The translations under genes and the position numbers were made by a program. Below the pieces are notes generated by a model. That model was not told the origin of the DNA. It worked only from the letters and a program-made list of their open reading frames with translations, and did no database searches. Positions 29,388-38,332 of a stretch of DNA of 64,000 bases are shown here, piece by piece. Within the stretch, counting starts at the first letter, position 1. Every line of letters begins with the position of its first letter. The stretch is from assembly GCF_007829955.1 (NCBI RefSeq), contig NZ_VIWX01000001.1, positions 930,001-994,000 on the forward strand, written 5' to 3'. This stretch comes from Saccharopolyspora dendranthemae (GTDB taxonomy: Bacteria; Actinomycetota; Actinomycetes; Mycobacteriales; Pseudonocardiaceae).

Positions 29388-30845
29388 TTAGCCGACGGCC
29401 CCTTCCATCTGCAGCTCGATCAGTCGGTTGAGTTCCAGCGCGTACTCCATCGGCAGCTCGCGCGCGATGGGCTCGACGAAGCCCCGGACGATCATGGCCA
29501 TCGCCTCGTCCTCGGTCAGACCGCGCTGCATCAGGTAGAACAGCTGGTCATCGCTGACCTTGGAGACCGTCGCCTCGTGACCCATGGTCACGTCGTCCAC
29601 GCGGACGTCGACGTACGGGTAGGTGTCCGAGCGGCTGATGGTGTCGACCAGCAGCGCGTCGCACTTCACGTTCGACGAGGAGTGGTGGGCGCGCTTGGCG
29701 ACCTTGACCAGACCCCGGTACGAGGTGCGGCCACCACCACGGGCGATCGACTTGGAGACGATCGTCGAGGAGGTGTGCGGCGCCAGGTGCTCCATCTTCG
29801 CGCCGGCGTCCTGGTGCTGGCCCTCGCCGGCGAACGCGACGGACAGGACCTCGCCCTTGGCGTGCTCGCCCATCAGGAACACCGAGGGGTACTTCATGGT
29901 GACCTTGGAGCCGAGGTTGCCGTCGACCCACTCCATGGTCGCGCCCTCTTCAGCCTTGGCGCGCTTGGTCACCAGGTTGTAGACGTTGTTCGACCAGTTC
30001 TGGATCGTCGTGTAGCGGCAGCGGCCGCCCTTCTTGACGACGATCTCCACGACAGCCGAGTGCAGCGAGTCGCTGGAGTAGATCGGAGCGGTGCAGCCCT
30101 CGACGTAGTGCACGTAGGCACCCTCGTCGACGATGATCAGCGTCCGCTCGAACTGGCCCATGTTCTCGGTGTTGATCCGGAAGTAGGCCTGCAGCGGGAT
30201 GTCGACGTGCACGCCCGGCGGCACGTAGATGAAGGAGCCACCCGACCACACGGCCGTGTTGAGCGCGGAGAACTTGTTGTCACCGGCCGGGATGACCGAG
30301 CCGAAGTACTCCTTGAAGATCTCCGGGTGCTCGCGCAGCGCCGTGTCGGTGTCCAGGAACAGGACGCCCTGCTCCTCCAGGTCCTCGCGGATCTGGTGGT
30401 AGACGACCTCGGACTCGTACTGCGCGGCGACACCCGCGACCAGCCGCTGCTTCTCCGCTTCCGGGATGCCCAGCTTGTCGTAGGTGTTCTTGATGTCCTC
30501 GGGCAGGTCTTCCCAAGTCTGGGCCTGCTGCTCGGTGGACCGCACGAAGTACTTGATGTTGTCGAAGTCGATGCCCGACAGGTCCGCGCCCCAGTTCGGC
30601 ATGGGCTTGCGGTCGAACAGCTTCAGGGCCTTCATGCGCGTCTCGAGCATCCACTCGGGCTCGCTCTTCTTGTCCGAGATGTCGGTGACGACGTCCTCGG
30701 ACAGACCTCGCTTGGCGGAAGCGCCCGCGACGTCCTCATCGGCCCAGCCGTATTCGTAGTTGCCCAGCGTCGCCAGGGTTTCTTCCTGGGTGAGCTGACC
30801 AGAACCGTCGGTGGTGGGATTGCGCTGCTCCGCAGCGGCAGTCAT
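29388..30845 (-). CDS. sufB: SufB Fe-S assembly scaffold subunit
   Basis: 485 residues. Motifs FYVPPG-type region [36 protein letters not shown] and [20 protein letters not shown] identify SufB. The reading frame is continuous: the intein found in several mycobacterial SufB proteins is absent. Its ATG overlaps the sufR stop (ATGA, 30842-30845). Confidence 0.95.
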   Translation of the reverse strand: MTAAAEQRNPTTDGSGQLTQEETLATLGNYEYGWADEDVAGASAKRGLSEDVVTDISDKKSEPEWMLETRMKALKLFDRKPMPNWGADLSGIDFDNIKYFVRSTEQQAQTWEDLPEDIKNTYDKLGIPEAEKQRLVAGVAAQYESEVVYHQIREDLEEQGVLFLDTDTALREHPEIFKEYFGSVIPAGDNKFSALNTAVWSGGSFIYVPPGVHVDIPLQAYFRINTENMGQFERTLIIVDEGAYVHYVEGCTAPIYSSDSLHSAVVEIVVKKGGRCRYTTIQNWSNNVYNLVTKRAKAEEGATMEWVDGNLGSKVTMKYPSVFLMGEHAKGEVLSVAFAGEGQHQDAGAKMEHLAPHTSSTIVSKSIARGGGRTSYRGLVKVAKRAHHSSSNVKCDALLVDTISRSDTYPYVDVRVDDVTMGHEATVSKVSDDQLFYLMQRGLTEDEAMAMIVRGFVEPIARELPMEYALELNRLIELQMEGAVG

Positions 30846-31660
30846 ACGGACTCCCCTCCAGCAGGAATCGGGGCGGTCTTCTGCCGGTCCTTCGGGACCG
30901 AACCGGCAGAGGTCTGTTCGGCGTCCGGGCTCTGGCCCGGATCCGTCAACCGCGCGGTTGGTACGTGCGTGGTGCAGGCCGCATCACCGTTCGCGATCGT
31001 GGCCAGCCGCTGCACGTGGGTGCCGAGCACTTCGGCGAACGCCGCCGTCTCGGCTTCGCACAGCTGCGGGAAGTCCGCAGCTACGTGCGCCACCGGGCAG
31101 TGGTGTTGGCAGAGCTGCTCGCCGCTTCCGACGCTGCGCGCCGAGGCAGCGTAGCCCTCCCGGGTGAGCGCGTCGGCGAGTACCTCCGCGCGCTCGGCCG
31201 GGGTCCGGGCGTTGACGAGCGCGTCGCGGTGATGGGCCACGAGGGCTGCCATCCTCCGCTCGGCGAACTCGCGCACCGCCTGTTCCCCTTCGTTCTCGGC
31301 GATGAACCGCAGCGCGGCCACCGCCAGGTCGTCGTAGGCGTGCCCGAACCTGGCCCTGCCTGACTCGGTGAGCAGGTAGAGCTTCGCCGGCCGGCCACGG
31401 CCTCGACGACCGCGCGGAGAGGACTCCCGGGTGTAGGCCTCACCTTCGGCGACCAGCACGTCCAAGTGCCGGCGCACCGCGGTGGGGCTGACCCCGAGTT
31501 CTTCGGCCACCGCCGCAGCGGTGATCGGCCCCCGTTCCAGCAGCAACCGCGCAACCGTGTGACGGGTCCTGCCGTCGCCTTGCGCAGCCGCGCCGGGGTG
31601 GCCCGCAGGCCCCGTCTCGGTGGCGGCTGCGGTCGGCGTCGACGTCCCGACCTTTTTCAC
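30842..31660 (-). CDS. sufR: SufR-type transcriptional regulator
   Basis: 272 residues from GTG at 31660; the longer frame upstream runs through mptB and is rejected. N-terminal winged helix: [31 protein letters not shown], then a basic wing [13 protein letters not shown]. The C-terminal domain has a cysteine cluster ([20 protein letters not shown]) expected to hold an Fe-S cluster, so the repressor can sense Fe-S status. It heads sufR-B-D-C-S-U-DUF59 and is translationally coupled to sufB, so it controls its own operon. The last ~50 residues are disordered. Confidence 0.9.
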   Translation of the reverse strand: MKKVGTSTPTAAATETGPAGHPGAAAQGDGRTRHTVARLLLERGPITAAAVAEELGVSPTAVRRHLDVLVAEGEAYTRESSPRGRRGRGRPAKLYLLTESGRARFGHAYDDLAVAALRFIAENEGEQAVREFAERRMAALVAHHRDALVNARTPAERAEVLADALTREGYAASARSVGSGEQLCQHHCPVAHVAADFPQLCEAETAAFAEVLGTHVQRLATIANGDAACTTHVPTARLTDPGQSPDAEQTSAGSVPKDRQKTAPIPAGGESV

Positions 31661-31673
31661 AACACGAATGTTA
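31661..31673 (-). promoter_or_regulatory. suf operon promoter and candidate SufR operator
   Basis: On the minus strand TAACAT (31668-31673) ends seven bases before the sufR GTG, so the mRNA is likely leaderless. The inverted repeat AACA-TTCG-TGTT (31661-31672) overlaps the -10 and start point. That is where a repressor of its own operon would bind. Confidence 0.5.
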
Positions 31674-31711
31674 CCTATTTCGATCGCACACACCAGGGCG
31701 CGGGGCGGGCA

Positions 31712-31737
31712 CGTGATCTGACTCACGCGATTAGGCT
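31712..31737 (+). promoter_or_regulatory. mptB promoter with CRP-like palindrome
   Basis: CGTGA-TCTGAC-TCACG (31712-31727) matches the CRP/GlxR core GTGA-N6-TCAC. It is followed by TAGGCT (31732-31737), a -10-like hexamer eight bases before the mptB GTG. The palindrome sits over the -35 position, so a bound regulator could block or replace -35 contacts. It could also act on divergent sufR. Confidence 0.4.
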
Positions 31738-31745
31738 GCGTCCTC

Positions 31746-33323
31746 GTGGCTGCAGGCGAAATGACGGACCAGGCGGAATTGCTCCCCGGATCGGACTCAT
31801 CCGAACGGACGAGCACGTCGCCGATCGACCACGCCGAACGGAGGCAGCTCGACCACATCCGCCGCTTCGGCACCACCGGTTCTCTGATCCTGGCCGCCGG
31901 TGCGTTCGGCGCCGGTGCGAACCCGGTGATCAACCCGCTCTACGGCGCCCGCCTGCTCGGCCTGCTCACCCGGATGCCGACGGTCGCGATGGCGATCTGC
32001 TGGCTCGGGATGCTCATGATCGTCGCGGCCTGGCTGTGGCTGGGCCGGCTGTGCCTGCCCGGTCGCGAGCGGATCGTCGGCGTCGGGCAGCTCGCGCGCA
32101 CCGCCGGGATGTGGGGCCTGCCGCTGGCGCTGTGCCCACCGCTGTTCAGCACCGACATGTACAGCTACCTCGCCCAGAGCGAGGTGGCCGCGCGCGGGCT
32201 CAACCCGTACCTGGTCAGCCCGCTCATCGGCCTGGGCGTGGACCACCCGTTCACCAGCAACGTGCCCAACATCTGGCGCGACACGCCCTCCCCCTACGGC
32301 CCGCTGTTCCTGATGTTCGGCGAGCAGATCTCGCGGATCATCGGCGACAACGTGATCTTCGGCGTGCTGATCTGGCGGGTCGTGATGCTGTGCGGTCTGG
32401 CGATGGCGGTGTGGGCGATCCCCCGCCTGGCCCGCCGCTGCGGGGTGCACCCGACCGCCGCGCTGTGGTTGAGCGTGGCCAACCCGATCGTGCTGTTCCA
32501 CGTGATCAGCGGCATGCACAACGAGGCGCTGATGGTCGGCATCATGCTCACGGCCATCGAGCTGGGCCTGCGGTTCCAGTCGATCGCGGGCACCGCCGGC
32601 GCCGGCGCGCTGCTGACGATCGCGGGGGCGATCAAACCGCCGGGCTGGATCGCGCTCGGGTTCTTCGGCATCTGCCTGGTGCTGCTGCAGGGCGGTCGAT
32701 GGCGCGACCTGTTCCGCGTCGGCGGTCTGCTGGGCGCGGTGTTCCTGGCCACCATGACGGTGATCACCGTGAGCAGCGGCTGGGGCCTGGGCTGGATCGA
32801 CACCTTCGACGTGCCCAACCGGGTCAAGACCATCATGGCGCCGCTGACCGCGTTCGGCATGAGCGGCGGCGGGGCGTCCATGCTGCTGGGCCTCGGCAAC
32901 CACACCGACGCGATGCTGGCCATCACCAAGATCATCGGCTACCTGATCGTGGCGGCCGTGTGCCTGTGGATGCTGTGGCTGTCCTTCCGCGGGCGCATCC
33001 AGCCGCTGGTGGCCATGGGCGCGACGTTCCTCACCCTGGCGCTGGCGGTGCCGGTGTTGTGGCCCTGGTACCTGCTGTGGTCGGTGGTGCCGCTGGCGCT
33101 GTCGACCAACAGCTCCCGGTTCCGGGTCACCGCGACGGTGATCTGCGCGGCCGTGTCCCTGGTGGTCCCGCCGACCGGCGCCGGATTCCTGCTGCGCGCC
33201 TACCAGGTTCCGCTCGCCGTGATCGCCGCGCTCGTCGCTTTCACGATCATCGTGCTGCTGGTGAGGAAGCGCATGCCCGTTCTCTGGCCCACCCTCGGCC
33301 GTCCCGGCTCCACCACGCAATAG
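31746..33323 (+). CDS. mptB: MptB-like polyprenol-phosphomannose-dependent mannosyltransferase
   Basis: 525 residues from GTG at 31746. About 13 hydrophobic helices and the GT-C family loop after the second helix pair: LFSTDMYSYLAQSEVAARGLNPY, where the Asp is the expected catalytic base. IWRDTPSPYGPLFL and SVANPIVLFHVISGMHNEALMVG are also family blocks. It would extend alpha-1,6-mannan chains of lipomannan-type glycolipids outside the membrane. It lies divergent from sufR, as mycobacterial mptB (Rv1459c) does from Rv1460. Confidence 0.85.
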   Translation: MAAGEMTDQAELLPGSDSSERTSTSPIDHAERRQLDHIRRFGTTGSLILAAGAFGAGANPVINPLYGARLLGLLTRMPTVAMAICWLGMLMIVAAWLWLGRLCLPGRERIVGVGQLARTAGMWGLPLALCPPLFSTDMYSYLAQSEVAARGLNPYLVSPLIGLGVDHPFTSNVPNIWRDTPSPYGPLFLMFGEQISRIIGDNVIFGVLIWRVVMLCGLAMAVWAIPRLARRCGVHPTAALWLSVANPIVLFHVISGMHNEALMVGIMLTAIELGLRFQSIAGTAGAGALLTIAGAIKPPGWIALGFFGICLVLLQGGRWRDLFRVGGLLGAVFLATMTVITVSSGWGLGWIDTFDVPNRVKTIMAPLTAFGMSGGGASMLLGLGNHTDAMLAITKIIGYLIVAAVCLWMLWLSFRGRIQPLVAMGATFLTLALAVPVLWPWYLLWSVVPLALSTNSSRFRVTATVICAAVSLVVPPTGAGFLLRAYQVPLAVIAALVAFTIIVLLVRKRMPVLWPTLGRPGSTTQ

Positions 33324-33334
33324 GCTGTCAATCC

Positions 33335-34267
33335 GTGAGCAACGAGAGTCCGGCCGTCCGTCTGCGCGGGCTGGAGAAGCGCTTCGGGGACACCACCGCG
33401 GTCGCCGGGCTCGACCTGTGCCTGCCGCGCGGCAGCGTGCTCGCGCTGCTGGGCCCCAACGGCGCGGGCAAGACCACGACCGTCGAGATCTGCGAGGGCT
33501 TCCAGCGCCCGGACGGCGGAGAGGTCCGCGTCCTGGGCCTCGACCCGCGCACCGAGGGCGAGCAGCTGCGCCCGCGCATCGGCGTGATGCCGCAGGGCGG
33601 CGGCGCTTACCCGGGCGTGCGCGCTGAGGAGATGCTGCACCTCGTCGCCGCGTGCACCGCCACCCCGCTCGACCCGGCCTGGCTGCTGGAGGTGCTGGGC
33701 CTGGAGTCGGTGCGCCGGACCTCCTACAAGCGGCTCTCCGGGGGCCAGCAGCAGCGCTTGTCGCTGGCCTGCGCCCTGGTCGGCCGCCCGGAGCTGGTGT
33801 TCCTCGACGAACCGACCGCGGGTCTGGACCCGCAGGCTCGCCGCCTGGTGTGGGACCTGATCGCGGCGCTGCGCCGCGATGGCGTGAGCGTGCTGCTGAC
33901 CACGCACCTGATGGACGAGGCCGAGGCTCTGGCCGATCGGGTCGTGATCGTCGATCACGGCCGCGCGGTCGCCGACGGCACCGCCGAGGAGCTCACCGCA
34001 CCGGCCGACGGCAAGCAGGAGCTCCGGTTCCGCTCGCAGACCGGGCTGGACCTGGATCTGCTGCTCGCGGCGTTGCCCGAGGGGTACAAGGCCGAGGAGC
34101 TGCGGCCCGGCGACTACGTCGTGCGCGGCGAGATCAACCCGCAGGTGGTGTCCACCGTGACCGCGTGGTGCGCCCAGCACAGCGTGCTGGCGCACGAGCT
34201 GCGGGTCACCCGCCGCAGCCTGGAGGACGTCTTCCTGGACCTGACCGGACGGGAGCTTCGATCGTGA
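33335..34267 (+). CDS. ABC exporter ATP-binding protein
   Basis: 310 residues from GTG at 33335, 11 bases after mptB. Walker A GPNGAGKTTT, signature LSGGQQQRLSLA, Walker B LVFLDEPTAGLDPQ, H-loop LLTTHLMDEAEALADRV: the DrrA/CcmA-like class that serves membrane exporters. The C-terminal ~90 residues form the usual extra domain. GTGA overlap couples it to the permease. The position equals mycobacterial Rv1458c. Substrate unknown. Confidence 0.88.
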   Translation: MSNESPAVRLRGLEKRFGDTTAVAGLDLCLPRGSVLALLGPNGAGKTTTVEICEGFQRPDGGEVRVLGLDPRTEGEQLRPRIGVMPQGGGAYPGVRAEEMLHLVAACTATPLDPAWLLEVLGLESVRRTSYKRLSGGQQQRLSLACALVGRPELVFLDEPTAGLDPQARRLVWDLIAALRRDGVSVLLTTHLMDEAEALADRVVIVDHGRAVADGTAEELTAPADGKQELRFRSQTGLDLDLLLAALPEGYKAEELRPGDYVVRGEINPQVVSTVTAWCAQHSVLAHELRVTRRSLEDVFLDLTGRELRS

Positions 34268-35055
34268 CCGCCGAGCTCGGCGACCGGTTCCCCGGAGGAA
34301 CCTTCAAGCCCGCCCCCGGCCGGGGCCGCCCGCTGCGGATGCTGGCCGCGCAGACCCGCATCGAGACGCTGCTGATCATCCGGCACGGCGAGCAGGCCCT
34401 GCTCACGCTGATCATCCCGATCGCGCTGCTCATCGGCATGAGCGTCATCCACATCGGCGACCTGCCCGAGCCACGGGTGAACTCGGTGATGCCGCGCATC
34501 CTGGCGCTGGCGGTGATGTCCACGGCGTTCACCGGCCAGGCCATCGCCCTGGGCTTCGACCGCCGCTACGGCGTGCTCAAGCGGCTCTCGGCGACCGCCC
34601 TGCCGCGCTGGACGCTCATCTCCGGCCGGGTGCTGGCGACCCTCCTCGTCGTGGCGTTGCAGGCCGTGGTGCTGGGCGTGACGGCACTGCTGCTGGGCTG
34701 GTCACCGGACCTGTCCGGGTTGCTGCCCGGCGTCGGCCTGCTGGTGCTGGGAACGCTGGCCTTCGGTGCCGCGGGAGTGCTGGTCGGCGGCTCGCTGCGC
34801 CCGGAGATCGTGCTGGCCCTGGCCAACGCGATCTGGTTCGTCCTGCTGCTGGCCGGAGGCCTGGCCCTGCCCGCCGACGACCTGCCCGGACCGCTCGCCG
34901 CGATCGCCGGGTTCCTGCCCTCGGGGGCGCTGGCCGAAGCCCTCGACGCCGTCCTGGTCCACGGCGCGCTGCCCGGCGTGCAGCCGATCGTCGTTCTCCT
35001 CGCCTGGGGAGTCGCCTGCGGGGCCACCGCGCTGCGCACCACCAAGCTGACCTGA
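34264..35055 (+). CDS. ABC-2 type transporter permease
   Basis: 263 residues from GTG at 34264, overlapping the ATPase stop by four bases. Six hydrophobic segments, an amphipathic N-terminal stretch (MLAAQTRIETLLIIRHGEQALLTLIIPI) and a late GFLPSGALAEALDAVL block fit ABC-2 permeases (Rv1457c-like). It forms an exporter with the preceding ATPase, perhaps for a lipid or drug. It is not recognisably linked to mptB beyond position. Confidence 0.85.
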   Translation: MTAELGDRFPGGTFKPAPGRGRPLRMLAAQTRIETLLIIRHGEQALLTLIIPIALLIGMSVIHIGDLPEPRVNSVMPRILALAVMSTAFTGQAIALGFDRRYGVLKRLSATALPRWTLISGRVLATLLVVALQAVVLGVTALLLGWSPDLSGLLPGVGLLVLGTLAFGAAGVLVGGSLRPEIVLALANAIWFVLLLAGGLALPADDLPGPLAAIAGFLPSGALAEALDAVLVHGALPGVQPIVVLLAWGVACGATALRTTKLT

Positions 35056-35099
35056 CGGCGTAACCGACCGCGGGAACACCACCTGGCGACGGGGGTCCC

Positions 35100-35105
35100 T
35101 ACAGT
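35100..35105 (+). promoter_or_regulatory. -10 element for leaderless SCO6745-family gene
   Basis: TACAGT followed by six bases (GGCGGC) and the ATG at 35112. Transcription would begin at the start codon. Confidence 0.4.
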
Positions 35106-35111
35106 GGCGGC

Positions 35112-35957
35112 ATGACGAAGATCGCTCGCCATGCCAAGGCATCTCTCGAATTAATCCACGCGATGATCTACTTCGCACCGGAGGCCGAGGACCGGTTCAC
35201 CGCCCTCGGTCTCAAGCCCGGCCGGATGGGCTACTACGCGGGCCGCTCGGCTGCGATGGGCCCGGTCGGCGCTGGTGTGGTCGCCGCGACCTTCTACAAC
35301 TTCAACCCGGTGTCGGTCGCCAAGTCGATCCCGGCCGCCTGGGACATCGCCTCCCCCGCCGAGGTGCTGGACGCGCGGCTGGACGCCGTGGACGCCGCGC
35401 TTCACCGGCTGCTCGGTGACGAGGTGCTGGCCTCCGACGACGTCGTCGAGGCCGCGGAGCTGGCGCGGATCGCCTCCGGCGACTGCAGCCCGGAGGGCAA
35501 GCCCCTCTACGCCGGGCACGCCGACCTCGCCTGGCCGGAAACCCCGCACCTAAAGCTGTGGCACGCGATCACGCTGCTGCGCGAGTTCCGCGGCGACGGC
35601 CACATCGCGGCGCTGCAGCAGGCCGGCATCTCCGGCATCCAGTCGCTTGTGCTGCACAGCAGCGTGCCCGGCGGTTTCACCCCCGAGGCCGCGCGCACGC
35701 TGCGCGAGTGGTCCGAGCAGGAGTGGGCCGAGGCCACCGAGCAGCTGCGCGAGCGCGGCCTGGTCGACGCCGAGGCCGTGCTCACGGAGCAGGGCGAGCA
35801 GTTCCGCGAGGAGATCGAGGTCCGCACCGACGAGATGGCGCTGGCCCCGTGGAAGGCGCTCGGCGAGGAGCGCACCGCCACTCTCGTCGAGAAGGGCGGC
35901 AAGCTCAGCAAGGCCCTGGCCGGGGCGGGGGCGCTGCCGTCCGGCCTGTTCAAGTGA
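35112..35957 (+). CDS. SCO6745-family protein
   Basis: 281 residues, soluble and mostly helical. Conserved blocks: LELIHAMIYFAPEAEDRFTALGLKPGRMGYYAGRSAAMGPVGAGVV, FYNFNPVSVAKSIPAAWDIASP and LWHAITLLREFRGDGHIAAL. The C-terminal half (WAEATEQLRERGLVDAEAVLTEQGEQFREEIEVRTDE) resembles a winged-helix segment. The family is common in actinobacteria and has no settled function. A leaderless -10 precedes the start. Confidence 0.75.
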   Translation: MTKIARHAKASLELIHAMIYFAPEAEDRFTALGLKPGRMGYYAGRSAAMGPVGAGVVAATFYNFNPVSVAKSIPAAWDIASPAEVLDARLDAVDAALHRLLGDEVLASDDVVEAAELARIASGDCSPEGKPLYAGHADLAWPETPHLKLWHAITLLREFRGDGHIAALQQAGISGIQSLVLHSSVPGGFTPEAARTLREWSEQEWAEATEQLRERGLVDAEAVLTEQGEQFREEIEVRTDEMALAPWKALGEERTATLVEKGGKLSKALAGAGALPSGLFK

Positions 35958-36007
35958 CCGGGACTGCACTGGCGTGACCTGCGGGCGGGGAGATCCGAGC
36001 GGCGGAA

Positions 36008-36013
36008 TACCAT
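36008..36013 (+). promoter_or_regulatory. -10 element for leaderless ctaA
   Basis: TACCAT followed by exactly six bases and the GTG at 36020, with no ribosome-binding site. Confidence 0.4.
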
Positions 36014-36019
36014 TCAGTT

Positions 36020-36970
36020 GTGGCGCTACCTACTTGGATCTCCCGCCCGTCACCGCGCACCGTGCGGATCCTCGCGATCGCCGTGCTGGTGACGCAGGCA
36101 CTGATCTCGGTGACCGGTGTGACCGTCCGCGTGACGGGCTCGGGCCTGGGATGCCCGACCTGGCCGCAGTGCTTCCCGGGCAGCATGGTCCCGATGCCGC
36201 ACGCGGAGGTCGCCGCCCTGCACCAGGCGATCGAGTTCGGCAACCGGCTGCTGACCGGGGTCGTCGGCTTCATCGCGCTTGCCTGCTTCCTGGCGGCGTG
36301 GCGCTGCCCGCCCCGCCGCACGCGCCTGGTCCGGCTGGCGCTGCTCATGCCGCTCGGCGTGGTCGCGCAGGCGATCCTCGGCGGGATGACCGTGCTGGTG
36401 GACCTGGCCTGGTGGAGCGTCTCCGTGCACTTCATGGCCTCGGCGATCCTGATCTGGCTGGCCGCGTTGCTGGTCAAGGCCACCACCGAGGGCGATCGCG
36501 AACCGCTGGGGATCGTGCCCAAGCCGATGCGACGCCTGCTGACCGCCCTGGTCGTGGTCACCGCGGCCGTTCTGGTGGCGGGCACGCTGGTGACCGCTGC
36601 CGGTCCGCACGCGGGCGACCCGGACACACCTCGCCTGGGCCTCGCGGTCACCACCGCGGTCCAGCTGCACGGCCTGCTGGTGATGGCCTACGTGCTCATG
36701 CTGGCGGTCTTCGGCGCCTGGCTGCGCTCGGCCCGCCCCACCAAGGCTCTGATCAAGGCCTACATCACCGCCTGCGCGATGGTCCTGGTGCAGGGCGCGA
36801 TCGGTTCGGTCCAGTACTACCTGGGCGTCCCGGAGGCCATGGTCGTGCTGCACGTCGCCGCCGCCACGGGCGTGATCATCACGACGGCGGCCCTGTGGAC
36901 GGAGTCCCGCAACCGGGGTCCGCTCCCCCACCCCGAGGTCGCCGAGGAGCAGGAGTCCGTGGCGGTCTGA
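36020..36970 (+). CDS. ctaA: heme A synthase, COX15/CtaA family
   Basis: 316 residues from GTG at 36020; eight hydrophobic helices. The first outer loop carries the cysteine pair Cys45/Cys51 in GLGCPTWPQCFPGS and the family VRVTGSGLGC block. Histidines in HQAIEFGNRLLTG, SVHFMASAIL, VQLHGLLVMAYV and VLHVAAATG are the expected heme ligands. It oxidises heme O to heme A for cytochrome c oxidase. ctaB, the preceding step, lies 2.4 kb downstream on the other strand. Confidence 0.92.
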   Translation: MALPTWISRPSPRTVRILAIAVLVTQALISVTGVTVRVTGSGLGCPTWPQCFPGSMVPMPHAEVAALHQAIEFGNRLLTGVVGFIALACFLAAWRCPPRRTRLVRLALLMPLGVVAQAILGGMTVLVDLAWWSVSVHFMASAILIWLAALLVKATTEGDREPLGIVPKPMRRLLTALVVVTAAVLVAGTLVTAAGPHAGDPDTPRLGLAVTTAVQLHGLLVMAYVLMLAVFGAWLRSARPTKALIKAYITACAMVLVQGAIGSVQYYLGVPEAMVVLHVAAATGVIITTAALWTESRNRGPLPHPEVAEEQESVAV

Positions 36971-37003
36971 CCGCGACGAACCGCAGCCCTGGGGCTGTTA
37001 TGC

Positions 37004-37196
37004 ATGCGGCGGAGCCGCATCCTCTTCACCACCTGAGCAGCCGGCACCGCCGCGGGTTCTGACACGTCGTCTGGCGAGTACGCCGCGACGCCGATGTCCA
37101 CCCCCTGGGTAAGCGGCATACATCAGGAGTGGCGCACGGAGTCCAGGCGGCGTGTCAGGTTCCGCCACCCGCACCGCCACGCAAACCGACCACTGA
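37004..37196 (+). repeat. dispersed hairpin repeat, copy A
   Basis: 193 bases between convergent ctaA and the MarR-type gene. Order: hairpin 1, ATGCGGC-GGA-GCCGCAT (37004-37020); linker with CACC; core GCACCGCCGCGGGTT; a 16-bp stem, CTGACACGTCGTCTGG (37059-37074) with 37143-37158, fully paired in plus-strand RNA using two G-U pairs; an inner hairpin whose tip shows GGCATACAT; then GGTTCCGC, GCACCGCCA and ACCACTGA. Copy B (55310-55489) has the same layout with compensating changes in both stems. Confidence 0.75.
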
Positions 37197-37205
37197 AACA
37201 ACGCC

Positions 37206-37709
37206 TCAGAACCGGAGCTTGGGCTTGCCCTCTCGCTCCCAGCGCCGCCAGAGCTCCGGCATCTCACCGGAGAGCCACTTGTAGAACTCGTTGACCGTCC
37301 GCAACCGGCGGGCGCGTTCGCCCTGCCCGCTGAACATGCGCAGTCCCGTGGCCGTGAGCGCTTCGAGGTCGGTGACGCGTTCCATGCGCTGGCGCACCAG
37401 CGCGGGCCAGCGGTCCTCCTCCACCTGGTAGAGGGCGGCTTCGCGGCCTTGGCGGGTGGTCTTGGAGATGACCCCGAGGCGCATCAGGAGCCGGACGTTG
37501 GTGCTGATCGACCCGGTGCTGGCGGCCAGCGCGTGCGAGAGCTCGCTGGCGGTGCGCTCCGGCGGGTCGCAGATCAGCAGGAACGCGAGGATGCGGCCGG
37601 CGATCAGCGGCATCCCCTCGGTCGCTTCGAAGTGCGCGGCCATCTGCTCGATCCACTCGGACATGGCCGGTCGGTCGGTGCGCTGCAGGTAGTCGTCGGC
37701 CTCGGACAC
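37206..37709 (-). CDS. GbsR/MarR-family transcriptional regulator
   Basis: 167 residues from GTG at 37709 behind GGGGAGG. Winged helix: MPLIAGRILAFLLICDPPERTASELSHALAASTGSISTNVRLLMRLGVI, with wing TTRQGREAALYQVEEDRW. The C-terminal helices suit dimerisation. The inverted repeat at 37730-37745, just upstream, is a likely self-operator. No ligand can be inferred. Confidence 0.88.
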   Translation of the reverse strand: MSEADDYLQRTDRPAMSEWIEQMAAHFEATEGMPLIAGRILAFLLICDPPERTASELSHALAASTGSISTNVRLLMRLGVISKTTRQGREAALYQVEEDRWPALVRQRMERVTDLEALTATGLRMFSGQGERARRLRTVNEFYKWLSGEMPELWRRWEREGKPKLRF

Positions 37710-37729
37710 GCCGCCTCCCCTAGATCGAG

Positions 37730-37745
37730 TTCAGTATCCGCTGAA
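37730..37745. promoter_or_regulatory. candidate operator of the GbsR/MarR regulator
   Basis: TTCAG-TATCCG-CTGAA, a perfect five-base inverted repeat with a six-base spacer. It lies 21 bases upstream of the regulator start, over its probable promoter. Confidence 0.45.
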
Positions 37746-37808
37746 AACATAAACCACAACGAACGACTCGACCAGCCCGCAGCGGCGGCATGTCCGGGAA
37801 GCGCCAGG

Positions 37809-38126
37809 TCAGCGGGCTCGCGGACCGGCCATCTTGCGACGGTGCGCGGCGCCGATCTTCAGCGCGGCGGTGGTGTCGGCGTCCCACTCGCTGGAGGTCA
37901 GGCCGTCAACGGCCTCGACCAGCGCCTCGCCGACCGCGGGGCTGGTGACCATGACGTCGCCGAGGCGGCCGTCCTCACCGACCAGCACCACGCGGGCGCC
38001 GGCGCGGCCGATGTTCTCCACCACCGCGCGGGCCGATCCGCCGTGGTCGGCGACGAACGCCTTGGCCACGGCCAGGGCCTTGGGGGTCGGCGCGGTGCTC
38101 TGCTCGGTGTCCTTCTCGGCTGTCAT
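37809..38126 (-). CDS. small actinobacterial protein of unknown function
   Basis: 105 residues, acidic N-terminus then an alternating helix/strand pattern: ALAVAKAFVADHGGSARAVVENIGRAGARVVLVGEDGRLGDVMVTSPAVGEALVEAVDGLTSSEWD, ending basic (HRRKMAGPRAR). No membrane helix or known motif. A -10-like TAGGAT lies six bases before the ATG, so the gene is probably transcribed leaderless from its own promoter. Codon use matches its neighbours, so it is likely a real gene. Confidence 0.65.
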   Translation of the reverse strand: MTAEKDTEQSTAPTPKALAVAKAFVADHGGSARAVVENIGRAGARVVLVGEDGRLGDVMVTSPAVGEALVEAVDGLTSSEWDADTTAALKIGAAHRRKMAGPRAR

Positions 38127-38132
38127 GCCGGG

Positions 38133-38138
38133 ATCCTA
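38133..38138 (-). promoter_or_regulatory. -10 element for the small unknown gene
   Basis: Minus-strand TAGGAT followed by exactly six bases and the ATG at 38126. Confidence 0.4.
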
Positions 38139-38332
38139 AACAGCTCCCGCGCCCGGGAAGAACCGGTCGTTGCGCACGACACTCGATCTCGGGCGTTTCC
38201 CGGGGCGCGAACCGCGCGCGACGAGCAGGAGCCGCCGAAGATGGGAGCGGGTGGTCGCGGGCGGGATGATCCACGGTGGCCGCCGCGTTGCTCCTGACGG
38301 AACAGAAGCGAGCCCTGCGAAGGAGAAGACAC

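Noticed and set aside
33321..33326. TAGGCT as a leaderless promoter for the ABC exporter ATPase
   Set aside because: The TAG is the mptB stop codon, so the match may be chance; the gene is more simply part of the mptB transcript.
31466..34267. A 933-codon plus-strand frame ending in the ABC ATPase
   Set aside because: Its first 620 codons overlap mptB in another frame; the ATPase begins at GTG 33335.
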